This document shows, in pieces, positions 17,337 through 25,700 of a stretch of DNA of 64,000 nt. The notes below the pieces were generated by a model that saw only the letters and a program-made list of their open reading frames with translations, ran no database searches and was not told the origin of the DNA. Numbering within the stretch: position 1 is the stretch's first letter; each line of letters opens with the position of its first letter. A program made the position numbers and the translations under genes. The stretch is from Bacillota bacterium (GTDB lineage Bacteria > Bacillota > Clostridia > Acetivibrionales > DTU013), in the NCBI GenBank assembly GCA_023411575.1, contig JAEYOP010000002.1, positions 1-64,000 on the forward strand, in the 5' to 3' direction.

Positions 17337-18512
17337 ATGGGATTTTTAAAGGAAGCCAGGACAATGCTCAAGCAGAATATTCGGGAATACGGAATGTACA
17401 TCGCCCTGCTGGTCGTTATGCTGATCTTTACCTTCACGACGGGCGGCCTGTTTATTTCCTCGAGAAACATCAGCAATCTGATCAACCAGACGGGCTATAT
17501 CGCCGTACTGGCCGTGGGAATGACGCTTGTTATCATCGTAAGGGACATCGACCTGTCGGTGGGTTTTCTTTCCGGATTCCTTGCCGCGCTTGCGGCAATC
17601 ATGCTTAAAACCACGGGAATACCGGTTTATATCATCCTCCCGGCCATACTGGCCGTCGGCGTCGTCATCGGGCTGGCATACGGCTTTCTGATCGGCAAGG
17701 TGCTGGTTCCGGCCTTCGTCGTTACGCTGGGCGCCTGGATGATGTGGCGGGGGGCGCTCCTGAAGGTGACCCAGGGAACCGGCACCATCATTATCGACAA
17801 CGATTTTTATAACGCGCTGGGAAACGGCTTCATACCGGACATTCCCAATTCCCTGGGGGTCCATCTGGCGACCCTGATCGCAGGCGCCGCCGGAATAGGT
17901 CTGTTTATCTGGGGCCAGTTCCGGTCGAGACGGAACAAGATCAAGTATAACTTTTCGGTAACGTCGGTTTCCGTATTTGCCGTCAAGCTGATTTTCATAT
18001 CGGCCATCATCGCGTATATCACATGGGTGCTTGCGGGTGCCAACGGCCTGTCCTGGACGGTGGTAATCGTTATTGCGGTGGTTGCCCTCTATCACTTTGT
18101 AACCAACAAGACCGCACTGGGGAGACACATTTATGCCGTCGGAGGTAACCCGGAAGCCGCCGCCCTCAGCGGCATCAGCATCAAAAAGATCAAGTTGTGG
18201 GTATTTGCCTCCATGGGCTTGATGGCAGCGTTGTCCGGCATTCTGTTTTCATCGAGACTGCAGTCCGCCACGACCACCGCAGGGAACGGCTTCGAGCTGG
18301 ACGCCATAGCGGCGGCTTTTGTAGGCGGCTCCTCGCCGGCAGGCGGCATCGGCAAAGTTACGGGCTCCATCGTGGGCGCCCTGTTCATGATGTCCCTCAC
18401 AAGCGGCATGAACCTCATGGGCATCGATATTTCATACCAGTATATGGTGAGGGGTCTGGTACTCCTCGCGGCCGTCATATTCGACGTGACGACCCGAAAC
18501 AGGAGGAAATAG
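17337..18512 (+). CDS. gguB: Multiple-monosaccharide ABC transporter, permease
   Basis: Inner-membrane permease of 391 residues with about ten hydrophobic segments. BPD_transp_2-type motifs are visible, including AVGMTLVIIVRDIDLSVGFLSGF and, near the C-terminus, GRHIYAVGGNPEAAALSGI and AAAFVGGSSPAGGIGKVTGSIVGAL. The longer central region (about 170-240) is typical of GguB/XylH relative to RbsC. It follows the ATPase by 11 bp with AGGAGGA before the ATG and is ended by a clear terminator. It forms the translocation channel with the ChvE-like receptor and the ATPase. Confidence 0.93.
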   Translation: MGFLKEARTMLKQNIREYGMYIALLVVMLIFTFTTGGLFISSRNISNLINQTGYIAVLAVGMTLVIIVRDIDLSVGFLSGFLAALAAIMLKTTGIPVYIILPAILAVGVVIGLAYGFLIGKVLVPAFVVTLGAWMMWRGALLKVTQGTGTIIIDNDFYNALGNGFIPDIPNSLGVHLATLIAGAAGIGLFIWGQFRSRRNKIKYNFSVTSVSVFAVKLIFISAIIAYITWVLAGANGLSWTVVIVIAVVALYHFVTNKTALGRHIYAVGGNPEAAALSGISIKKIKLWVFASMGLMAALSGILFSSRLQSATTTAGNGFELDAIAAAFVGGSSPAGGIGKVTGSIVGALFMMSLTSGMNLMGIDISYQYMVRGLVLLAAVIFDVTTRNRRK

Positions 18513-18545
18513 GACCAGGGGCGGATTTGTTCCGAGCGAGACAAA

Positions 18546-18577
18546 GGCTGTAAAGCGATTTACAGTCTTTTTTCTTT
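18546..18577 (+). terminator. Terminator of the sugar transporter operon
   Basis: GGCTGTAAA (18546-18554) and TTTACAGTC (18559-18567) form a 9-bp stem with a GCGA loop, followed by TTTTTTCTTTT. A classic rho-independent terminator. Confidence 0.9.
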
Positions 18578-18737
18578 TGGGAGGGCATTTTACCGGAAAA
18601 ATTTAGTGCCGGAGGGCTTGTTTTTTGATATAGTATTCGTAAGGAAACCGGAAAGCGGGAGAGATCTGCGAAGGCATACCTGCCGCAGGTCCTGGAATTG
18701 AATTCGGTAAAAACGGATTTACATAGGAGGGGGCCAT

Positions 18738-19607
18738 ATGAATAAGCATTACGGAAACGTCGTGTTGGTCACAGGCGCGTCGTCGGGCATCGGAAAGGCA
18801 ACGGCGGAATATCTTGCGAAGCAGGGGTACAAGGTGTACGGTACGTCCAGGAAGGCGACTCTCCTGACAGAGGGAGCGGGAGGCAGCACCGGCGTCGGGA
18901 CTTCGGGCGGCAGCGGTGCTGCCGGCGGCTTCGTCAGAATGCTGCAGATGGACGTGTGCAGCGAGGAATCCGTAAAGGCCGCCATTCAGCAGATATTGGC
19001 CGTAGAGGGCGAGATCGGCATTGTCGTCAATAATGCGGGCATGGGGATAGCCGGCTCGGTGGAGGATACTTCGCCGGAAGAAGCATTTCTGCAGCTCGAT
19101 ACCAACTTTTTCGGAATGCACCGGGTGATCCGGCAGGTGCTTCCCGCCATGCGAAAGCAGGGCAGGGGATTGATCGTGAACATGTCTTCGGTGGGAGCGG
19201 TGTTCCCCATACCGTTCCAGTCCATGTATGTTGCCAGCAAGGCGGCCATCGAAGGGATGAGCGGTTCTCTGCGGAATGAACTCCGTCCCTTCGGCGTCAA
19301 AGTGGCCATGGTGGAGCCGGGGGACACGAAGACGGGCTTTACCGGCAGCAGGGTGTTTGCCAAAGCCGGCGGACCGGACTCCGCTTATTCGGAGCGGAGC
19401 AGGAGGTCCATCGCGGTCATGGAACGGGACGAGTCCAACGGACCGGATCCCGTGGTGGTTGCCCGCGTAATCGGGAAAATAATAAGGCGGAATAATCCGC
19501 CTCTATGCGTAGCAGTAGGCCTGCAATACAAACTATTTCTCTTTTTGAAAAGATTCCTGCCCGGCAAGGCAGTATCGTTTGTCGTTTCCAAAATGTACGA
19601 GGGCTGA
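18738..19607 (+). CDS. Classical short-chain dehydrogenase/reductase
   Basis: Oxidoreductase of 289 residues with the SDR nucleotide motif TGASSGIGKA at about 12-21, NNAG in VVNNAGMGIAG, the catalytic Ser in NMSSVGA and Tyr-x3-Lys in YVASKAA. Between strand 2 and the acidic LQMDV segment it has a Gly/Ser/Thr-rich stretch (about residues 46-66) not expected in the fold, probably a flexible loop. The hydrophobic C-terminal tail (KLFLFLKRFLPGKAVSFVVSK) could bind membrane. It resembles SDRs that act on lipids, including ketosphinganine-reductase-like ones, but that is only suggestive. It is convergent with a glycosyltransferase-like gene 18 bp away. Confidence 0.82.
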   Translation: MNKHYGNVVLVTGASSGIGKATAEYLAKQGYKVYGTSRKATLLTEGAGGSTGVGTSGGSGAAGGFVRMLQMDVCSEESVKAAIQQILAVEGEIGIVVNNAGMGIAGSVEDTSPEEAFLQLDTNFFGMHRVIRQVLPAMRKQGRGLIVNMSSVGAVFPIPFQSMYVASKAAIEGMSGSLRNELRPFGVKVAMVEPGDTKTGFTGSRVFAKAGGPDSAYSERSRRSIAVMERDESNGPDPVVVARVIGKIIRRNNPPLCVAVGLQYKLFLFLKRFLPGKAVSFVVSKMYEG

Positions 19608-19625
19608 TGCAGCCTGTCCCGTTTT

Positions 19626-20939
19626 TCAGCGCAGCAGGGGATAGTAGACCCTTTCCATGACGCCGGTCTGAAGGACTTCTTTTATTTTCAGGGCGCCGAG
19701 CTTCCTTGCGTACAGGAAGCCGTCCCAGGCGGCAAGCGCCAGCTTCCCGTCCAGCAGATAGTCCAGGAGCCATTCGCCGCAATATTGCGGGTCGGATTGG
19801 TGGACGCCGGCGCCGAGGTCTCTCAGCCAGCGCTGGTTGTATATTTCATGGGGGCCGATCGGCGGGGCGAGGATGATCGGGATGCCAAGACCGCAGTAGA
19901 AGGAAAGCTCCGACGGCTTTGTCCACAGCAGGTCCGTATCGTGCATCGCCGCGTTGAATTCCCTGAAATACTCGTTCTTGTCCGGGTTGTACAGGATCCT
20001 TGCGTTTTCGCAGGAGGTCAGGCCTTCGTTTTTCAGGAGCCGGTCAAAATATTGTTTTACTTCGGCACGGTGGGCGGCTACGAGATTCAGCCGGATCTTG
20101 CCTGCCTTGAGCTGCTTCGACAGGCTCCTCAGCACGCCTTCCGCGATCTCGGCCTGTGCTCCGGCTCCTCCGACCGCGTAGGTAACGGTCAGCGGCGAGG
20201 CTTCCTCCTCCGGATTCCAGAATTCGCCGAGGTAATGCTTTGCCTCTTCGCCGTGGATGATCCGGAAGCGGTTTGTGGGGTCAAGGCGGATCAGCCTTTT
20301 GGCCATGTCGCGCCGTAATATTTCCATATTGTTTTCCCCGATGTTTTCCATCGGAAGCGGAAAGCCGGTCATGAAGATCCGTTCGTCCGGCACGCCGTAT
20401 TCCTTAAGCCTGCGCATCGCATGGCCGCAAGGCGCGAAATAGATGATCCGGCTCTCCCTTGGGTTCTCGGCCACCCAGACCCTGTTGATATCCGCGTCGC
20501 AGATAATGCAGTAGACCGGCAGGTCGGTGAGCTGTTCGGCGGCGATTGCGGCGGCGTAAAAGGAAGTGACGACGGGAAGCCTGTTCGTGCCGAGCTTTTT
20601 GCTCATGCCGGTCCCCATGCCGCGGTGGATCAGGGAATACAGCGATTTTACCTGGAGAGACGGCGTGGACTGATCCCGGTAGGGATAATAGGGGGAAATG
20701 TTCTGCAGCTTTTCCAGGACATTGAACAGGGAAGGCCCAATAAACGGGATATTCCTGGTCTTGGACAGGAATTCGTAGGAATACTGGAACAGCTTCCACA
20801 GCCTTACTTCGTTTTTCTGGCTCATTTCGTTTTCGCCGAAGAGCTGTATTCCGTCATAGGCCATATCTCTCAGAGGATAGGTTGCACGCTGGTGGCCGAG
20901 CCCCATGTTTGCGGATATGATCCAGGCTTCGTTGCTCAT
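19626..20939 (-). CDS. Glycosyltransferase-like protein (GT-B/MurG-MGDG-synthase-like)
   Basis: Protein of 437 residues with features of the UDP-sugar GT-B superfamily. The N-terminus WIISANMGLGHQRATYPLRDMA resembles the glycine-rich GxGH motif of MurG and diacylglycerol glycosyltransferases. The C-terminal half has TYAVGGAGAQAEIAEGVL and the acceptor-side WTKPSELSFYCGLGIPIILAPPIGPHEIYNQRWL, like the donor-binding KPSE...P.G.E.N pattern. I do not recognise a named family. The start follows GGAGGGATTCA. A lipid or envelope sugar acceptor is a reasonable inference given the neighbouring SDR. Confidence 0.6.
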   Translation of the reverse strand: MSNEAWIISANMGLGHQRATYPLRDMAYDGIQLFGENEMSQKNEVRLWKLFQYSYEFLSKTRNIPFIGPSLFNVLEKLQNISPYYPYRDQSTPSLQVKSLYSLIHRGMGTGMSKKLGTNRLPVVTSFYAAAIAAEQLTDLPVYCIICDADINRVWVAENPRESRIIYFAPCGHAMRRLKEYGVPDERIFMTGFPLPMENIGENNMEILRRDMAKRLIRLDPTNRFRIIHGEEAKHYLGEFWNPEEEASPLTVTYAVGGAGAQAEIAEGVLRSLSKQLKAGKIRLNLVAAHRAEVKQYFDRLLKNEGLTSCENARILYNPDKNEYFREFNAAMHDTDLLWTKPSELSFYCGLGIPIILAPPIGPHEIYNQRWLRDLGAGVHQSDPQYCGEWLLDYLLDGKLALAAWDGFLYARKLGALKIKEVLQTGVMERVYYPLLR

Positions 20940-20998
20940 TGAATCCCTCCTGTCGATGTACCCCGGTAGTGGAGAAAATATCCCGTATTTTATTTATG

Positions 20999-21122
20999 AG
21001 GCATAGTGCCATCTTGCCTCAAATACGGTGCATTTTGCACGGACAAATTGCACTAGTACGGTGCATTTTGCACGGACAAATTGCACTAGCGATGGGGCTC
21101 GATGCCCCTGAGATTTTGACTT
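20999..21122. repeat. Tandem 33-bp repeat with flanking modules shared with the 3' side of the GH112 gene
   Basis: Two perfect tandem copies of a 33-bp unit occupy 21024-21056 and 21057-21089; each has the internal palindrome GTGCATTTTGCAC. To the left, 21001-21024 resembles 23621-23645. To the right, 21094-21122 (beginning GGGGCTCGATGCCC) matches 23589-23617 at 26 of 29 positions. The rest of the 438-bp gap before the GH112 gene (21123-21377) holds its TATAAT box at 21338-21343 and nothing else I can identify. Confidence 0.8.
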
Positions 21123-21377
21123 AATCATTATTTTACCAGAATATGCTTCATCAGGATAGATGCTACTTCTAAAAGTTTTAACCGCCTATGCCGGCGGACA
21201 GGTATGCCGTATTTTAGTAAACCTGGTTAGCAGAAAAATGAATGTATGTTACCTGCCGGGAAAGGCATTTTGAGTCGGAATGGTGATTCCCTGCGAACGT
21301 TGCCCGAAAGGAGATGGAATATCCCCACGTCAGGTGTTATAATAGGGGAAAAAGAATTCCATAATCAGGAGGGAACA

Positions 21378-23567
21378 ATGAAGAGAAATCCAGAGAGCAA
21401 AGGCAGTTTTACCTTACCCGGGGAAGCCGGCTTTGAAGATCTGACGCTGGCGCTCGCCGAAAAATGGGGCGCGGACGTCATCCGGGACAGTGACGGGACG
21501 CAGTTGTCCGACAAAATCATCAACAGCGATTACGATATATATTCGACCTTGTGCCTGGTAAGAGCGGATAACGCCTGGGCCAGGGCAAACATGGACAAGC
21601 TCCAGCAGAATTATCTGATGAGCTTCCCGGTGACCGCAAAGGGCGATTCCGTCTGCATCGACCTGTTAAAAGGATATTTCCGGGAGCAGTTCATCCTGAA
21701 CAAAAAGGATGACCCGAAGGAATGGTGGCAGGTGTTCGACCGGACGGCAGGCAGGGAGGTCCCGGCGGACAAGTGGAGCTTCGACGCGGAGAAGGGTACG
21801 GTGACCGTAAGGGATACGGTAAAATGGCATAAATATACGGTCAATTTCCTGGCGGTACGAATCTGGGAAGAAATCTCGATGTACAACCATATCACCAACA
21901 ACTGGGGAGACAAGGAGCATCTGATGTCCGTAGAGCCCATGTACCCCGAAACCCAGGCCCACCTGCTGGAGCTCCTTGAAAAATGGCTCCGGGAGCATCC
22001 GGACACGGATGTGGTCCGCTTTACGTCCATGTTCTACAACTTCTGCTGGTTCTGGGGCGACGATCCGAACCTGCGGTTTATCTATTCGGACTGGGCGTCC
22101 TACGACTTTACGGTAAATCCTTACTCCCTCAGGGCATTTGAGAAGTCAAAGGGATACCGGATGACATCGGAGGATTTTGTCAACGGCGGGCTCTTCAATT
22201 CGACCCACAACGTTCCCACGGATAAATACAGGGATTGGATGGATCTTATCATCAACTTTGTCGTGGAGTTCGGTAAAAAATGCGTCGATCTTGTTCACCA
22301 ATACGGCAAGAAGGCATATGTCTTCTACGATGACCACTGGATCGGCGTGGAGCCGCAGGGGGACCGGTTCGGCGAGTTGGGCTTCGACGGCCTCATCAAG
22401 TGCGTGTTCAATGCGTTCGAAGCCAGGCTGTGCGCGGCTTCCAAGGGCGTCCCGACCCATGAGCTGAGGCTTCATCCGTATCTTTTCCCCACCGGCCTGA
22501 CCGGCGAGCCCACCTTCAAGGAAGGCGGCAATCCGAAGCTGGATGCGCAGAAGTTCTGGGTATGCGTGAGACGCGCGCTGCTAAGGCAGCCTGTAGACCG
22601 CATAGGGCTGGGCGGATACCTGCATCTTGTCGAACAATTCCCTGATTTTATGGATTATATCGAAGAGGTGGCGGATGAATTCCGCATGCTGAAATCCTTC
22701 CACGCCAAGGGCGCGCCGTATACGGCACCCTGCAAGGTCGCCGTACTTACGGCATGGGGAAGACAGCGCACCTGGAGCTGTAGCGGGCATATGCACGAGC
22801 ACCCCGAGTTGGAACTGATCAGAGTGCTGGAAGCCCTGGCAGGCTTGCCGGTGGAGGTTGAGTTCATCAGCTTCGACGACGTATTGAAGCAGGGCGTTCC
22901 CGTCGACGTAAAGGTCCTGATCAATGCCGGCCGGCTGGATAGCGCGTGGTGCGGCGGAAGGCACTGGAACAACGCGGAGATCATCGAGAAGATCACGGAA
23001 TGGGTCGCCTGCGGCGGCGGTCTGATCGGAATCGGCGAGCCTTCTTCCGCGAAGGGCGGGGTCGGCTATTTCAAGATGGCCCATGTGCTCGGCGTGGACC
23101 GGGAAATCGGCCTGTCCATCTGCAAAAGCAAATACTCCTTCCAGGCGGACCGGGAGCACTTTATTACCGCCGAGCTGAAAGAAAAACCGGATTTCGACAA
23201 GGATGTGGACAATGTATTCGTTGTGGACGGGGATACCAGGGTGCTGTTTGAAAAGGAAGGCTCCACGGCGGTTGCGGTCCGCGACTTTGAAAAGGGAAGA
23301 GGCGTTTATTTCTCCGGCTACAAATTCACCCCGGAAAATGTACGGCTGCTCCACAGGGCCATATTCTGGGCTTCGGGAATGGAAGCGGACTTTGAAACCT
23401 GGACCGGCAGCAATGTCCATACGGACTGCGCCTACTATCCGGGAGAAAGAAAGCTGGTCGTCATAAACAACACGGGCGTCCCACAGGAAACGGTCGTAAG
23501 CGCAGAAGGCGGGAAGAAGTATCCGTTCTCCCTCGAACCCTTCGGAATAAAGATGCTGGATCTCTAG
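21378..23567 (+). CDS. GH112 galactoside phosphorylase (lacto-N-biose/galacto-N-biose type)
   Basis: Cytoplasmic phosphorylase of 729 residues that splits a beta-galactoside with phosphate, releasing alpha-D-galactose-1-phosphate. The sequence runs co-linearly with bifidobacterial LnpA: FTLPGEAGFEDL, WGADVIRDSDGT, NHITNNWGDKEH, DVVRFTSMFYNF, the acid/base region YDDHWIGVEP with Asp319, and VRRALLRQPVDRIGLGGYL. A Rossmann-like domain with GGGLIGIGEPSSA and a C-terminal beta domain follow. The start at 21378 follows AGGAGGGAACA; an in-frame ATG further up lacks a ribosome site. GH112 includes enzymes for Gal-beta-1,3-HexNAc and for Gal-beta-1,4-rhamnose; which applies here is not decided. Nearby GH29 and GH42 genes fit glycan salvage. 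Confidence 0.88.
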   Translation: MKRNPESKGSFTLPGEAGFEDLTLALAEKWGADVIRDSDGTQLSDKIINSDYDIYSTLCLVRADNAWARANMDKLQQNYLMSFPVTAKGDSVCIDLLKGYFREQFILNKKDDPKEWWQVFDRTAGREVPADKWSFDAEKGTVTVRDTVKWHKYTVNFLAVRIWEEISMYNHITNNWGDKEHLMSVEPMYPETQAHLLELLEKWLREHPDTDVVRFTSMFYNFCWFWGDDPNLRFIYSDWASYDFTVNPYSLRAFEKSKGYRMTSEDFVNGGLFNSTHNVPTDKYRDWMDLIINFVVEFGKKCVDLVHQYGKKAYVFYDDHWIGVEPQGDRFGELGFDGLIKCVFNAFEARLCAASKGVPTHELRLHPYLFPTGLTGEPTFKEGGNPKLDAQKFWVCVRRALLRQPVDRIGLGGYLHLVEQFPDFMDYIEEVADEFRMLKSFHAKGAPYTAPCKVAVLTAWGRQRTWSCSGHMHEHPELELIRVLEALAGLPVEVEFISFDDVLKQGVPVDVKVLINAGRLDSAWCGGRHWNNAEIIEKITEWVACGGGLIGIGEPSSAKGGVGYFKMAHVLGVDREIGLSICKSKYSFQADREHFITAELKEKPDFDKDVDNVFVVDGDTRVLFEKEGSTAVAVRDFEKGRGVYFSGYKFTPENVRLLHRAIFWASGMEADFETWTGSNVHTDCAYYPGERKLVVINNTGVPQETVVSAEGGKKYPFSLEPFGIKMLDL

Positions 23568-23588
23568 GCCGGACGGTGAGCTGCCGCC

Positions 23589-23646
23589 GGGGCTCGATGC
23601 CCTTGAAATTTTGATTTGCCGGTATAGTGTCGTCTTGCCGCAATTT
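23589..23646. repeat. Right-hand copy of two repeat modules
   Basis: 23589-23617 matches 21094-21122 (26 of 29 positions). The adjoining 23621-23645, with TATAGTGTCGTCTTGCCGCAA, resembles 21001-21024. On the left side of the GH112 gene the two modules occur in the opposite order, separated by the 33-bp tandem repeat. Confidence 0.65.
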
Positions 23647-23716
23647 TGCCGCAAAGACTCCGGCGGTGTTTGCCGATGTAATAAATTGGATTGAATTTTG
23701 AAAGAAGTGATAAAAA

Positions 23717-24316
23717 ATGGCTGTTGATGCGATCTCCTCATCCGCCGGACAGAACGTCGCCGATATCCGGAATCAAAAGCAGACCCAGACCGGCCAGGAA
23801 GACACGCAGGTGTCAAAAACCGGCGCCGGCCAGACTGCCGTGGCAGCGGATACGACGGCAACGAAAGTGGTGTCGTCCGGCGAGGGAAATACCCTTGTTG
23901 AAACATCGCAATACGGGGATACGGTGGAAATCAGCGAAGCGGGATTGGCAAAAGCCCAGGGCGGGTCTTCCGGGTCCGCGCGCCAGGCGGGAGGCGCAAA
24001 GCCATCCGGCGGGACGGGAACCTCAGGGGGCGGAACGGCCGGAGCGGCCTCTGCCGGTAAGGCTTCCTCTACGGCTTCCGGTACCGCAGCCTCCTCGGAA
24101 GAGGAAGAGACGGAATCCACCAGCGATCTGTCCCAGTATTCGGAATATGAGCTGATGCAGATGCTGGCCAATGGAAAAATATCCAGGGCACAGTATGAAG
24201 CGGAACTGACAAACAGGGGGAAAGGCACGGAAGAAGCGGAAGCCGGCACGGTCGAAAGCAGTGAAAAAACGGGCAGTGAAAAAACGGAGCCGGTGCAGGC
24301 CGAGACGATTCTTTAA
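23717..24316 (+). CDS. Low-complexity hypothetical protein
   Basis: Predicted 199-residue protein without a signal peptide or membrane helix. It is rich in Gly, Ser, Thr, Ala and Glu and probably largely unstructured. Two segments look conserved in style: YGDTVEISEAGLAKAQG at about 67-83, a motif seen at the ends or middles of many clostridial hypothetical proteins, and YSEYELMQMLANGKISRAQYEAEL at about 141-164, which resembles a SHOCT-like short helical hairpin. The start follows GAAAGAAGTGATAAAA. The low-complexity part could be a linker between these two short modules. No function is assigned. Confidence 0.6.
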   Translation: MAVDAISSSAGQNVADIRNQKQTQTGQEDTQVSKTGAGQTAVAADTTATKVVSSGEGNTLVETSQYGDTVEISEAGLAKAQGGSSGSARQAGGAKPSGGTGTSGGGTAGAASAGKASSTASGTAASSEEEETESTSDLSQYSEYELMQMLANGKISRAQYEAELTNRGKGTEEAEAGTVESSEKTGSEKTEPVQAETIL

Positions 24317-24324
24317 GGTCAAAA

Positions 24325-24363
24325 AAAAGCAGGCAGATGGGGAACTTCCCTGTCTGCCTGCTT
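24325..24363 (-). terminator. Terminator of the PspC gene
   Basis: AAGCAGGCAGA (24327-24337) pairs with TCTGCCTGCTT (24353-24363). The A run at 24321-24328 becomes a T run on the minus strand, so it ends the pspC-like gene. It may also stop readthrough from the plus-strand gene. Confidence 0.8.
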
Positions 24364-24428
24364 CATGCATTCGAAACTGCTTGGGCTCGTTTTGCCGATG
24401 CCGACTGGCACTGCCGGATGCGTCCCGC

Positions 24429-24632
24429 CTACCAGTTGTTCCTGCAGCTGTTGCGCCTCGGGATGACGATCCAGGCAATAAAGTATGCCAGAAGGCCGAG
24501 CCCGTCCAGAAAGATTGAAAGGAACCACAAAAGCCTTACAATCGTAGGATCGATCCCAAAATATTCTCCGATCCCGCCGCATACGCCGCCGATTTTCTTA
24601 TTGGTATCCGACAAAAATAAATTCCTGTTCAT
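24429..24632 (-). CDS. PspC-domain small membrane protein
   Basis: PspC-family protein of 67 residues: LFLSDTNKKIGGVCGGIGEYFGIDPTIVRLLW followed by one hydrophobic helix (about 38-58, LSIFLDGLGLLAYFIAWIVI) and a short basic tail. In other bacteria PspC takes part in the phage-shock envelope-stress response, but small stand-alone versions are common in Firmicutes. The ATG at 24632 is 9 nt after GAGGAG; a GTG six bases earlier is too close to that site. It is monocistronic with its own terminator. Confidence 0.88.
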   Translation of the reverse strand: MNRNLFLSDTNKKIGGVCGGIGEYFGIDPTIVRLLWFLSIFLDGLGLLAYFIAWIVIPRRNSCRNNW

Positions 24633-24732
24633 GACCACACACTCCTCTATCTTCTTTTAAATGATTTGCTGGTTTTGTTTTGCTGCTTACATCTAATTTT
24701 ACGAGAAGGTGAGGTGCGTGTCTGATCTTTTT

Positions 24733-25404
24733 TTAATCTTTCGTCGAAATCAGTTGGGAAATCCGGTCCTGCAGGACGGCATCCGCAAAGCTGCCCGGTC
24801 CTATTCTTTCAGCGGTGACGACGCCACCTCTCGCCAGATCCGGCAACTGGTGGAAATCCGAGCCGGAAAGCATATTCAGCCGGTGGTCCTGCGCGTATTG
24901 AAGCGCCAGATGATTTGCGGAATCGTGCCTCGGGTTTCCGTTGTAGACCTCCACGCCGTCGATCAGCTCCGGAGGGGCCGGCGTCATGCGGAGCCTGAAC
25001 GGATGGGCCTGCACAAGGAGGATTCCGCTGCCGGCGGTGAGCCCCCTGAATTGTTTCAGCGTCAGCCGGTACAGCTTTTTATTTTCCCGGAGAAAGTCCT
25101 CGCTGAAGCCGTAAACCAGATAATCGTTGGCACTTTCATTAAACCGGATCTCCATGCCGAGGTGGATGTCCATGCCCAGCATGCTTCCTGCCAGAAGGGC
25201 ATTCCTGTACCCGGCCAGGTAAAGGTCGATCTTTTTATTCCAGTTTATAAACGGATGGTCCTCGAAAAAACCGTTGTAATAGTGATCCGTTACAACCAGA
25301 CCGGTATATCCGGCCTTGTGGTAAAGCCGGACGGCTTCCTCCGCCTTTACCCTGCCGCAGGGGCTGGTTTCCCTTGTATGTAAATGGGTTTCGTATCTGT
25401 GCAT
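24733..25404 (-). CDS. PHP-domain phosphoesterase-like protein
   Basis: Cytoplasmic metal-dependent hydrolase of 223 residues. PHP motifs are in order: ETHLHT near the N-terminus (motif I), VVTDHYYNG (motif II), LGMEIRF (Glu ligand), QAHPFR (motif III) and SGSDFHQL (motif IV). This matches stand-alone PHP proteins acting on phosphoesters such as histidinol phosphate or nucleotides; nothing fixes the substrate. The start at 25404 is 8 nt after AGAGG, while an in-frame ATG 18 bases upstream is crowded by its ribosome site. It is divergent from the WG-repeat lipoprotein, with a palindromic element between them. Confidence 0.82.
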   Translation of the reverse strand: MHRYETHLHTRETSPCGRVKAEEAVRLYHKAGYTGLVVTDHYYNGFFEDHPFINWNKKIDLYLAGYRNALLAGSMLGMDIHLGMEIRFNESANDYLVYGFSEDFLRENKKLYRLTLKQFRGLTAGSGILLVQAHPFRLRMTPAPPELIDGVEVYNGNPRHDSANHLALQYAQDHRLNMLSGSDFHQLPDLARGGVVTAERIGPGSFADAVLQDRISQLISTKD

Positions 25405-25510
25405 ACTGCTTGCCTCTTCCATGCCCCTTGCCGTATTTTCGCCGCGGGGCTCAATTTTAAAGTTTTTTAAATATTATAGCATACATAAAAGGTTTAAAAT
25501 ATATTTATTA

Positions 25511-25669
25511 AGGGATGACCGAATAATAAAAACGGATTCTCGAGCGAGGGATTTTTCGTCCTTACAAGGCGGAGGAAGACGCAATAATTGGTTTATTGCA
25601 ACTGACGACAACGAAGTAAGGGCGGAAAATAACCGCTCCAGAACCGGAATTTATTATTCGATCATCCCT
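25511..25669. mobile_element. MITE-like palindromic element (non-autonomous)
   Basis: The 159-bp segment starts AGGGATGACCGAATAATAAA and ends with its near-exact reverse complement (one mismatch in 20). Pairing continues imperfectly inward for about 55 bp per arm, through matching TTCT, GAGCG, ATTTT and CCTTAC/GTAAG stretches. The centre, GCAATAATTGGTTTATTGC, is a further perfect 7-bp hairpin. The element has no coding capacity and no clear target duplication, and would fold as one long hairpin RNA in either direction. It lies between divergent genes, 32 bp before a start codon. Confidence 0.7.
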
Positions 25670-25700
25670 AGATATCTCATGTTGGATGGGTGGTGCGTGT

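Noticed and set aside
21024..21089. Two 33-bp tandem repeats as a CRISPR array
   Set aside because: The copies are directly adjacent with no spacers, there are only two, and no cas genes are nearby.
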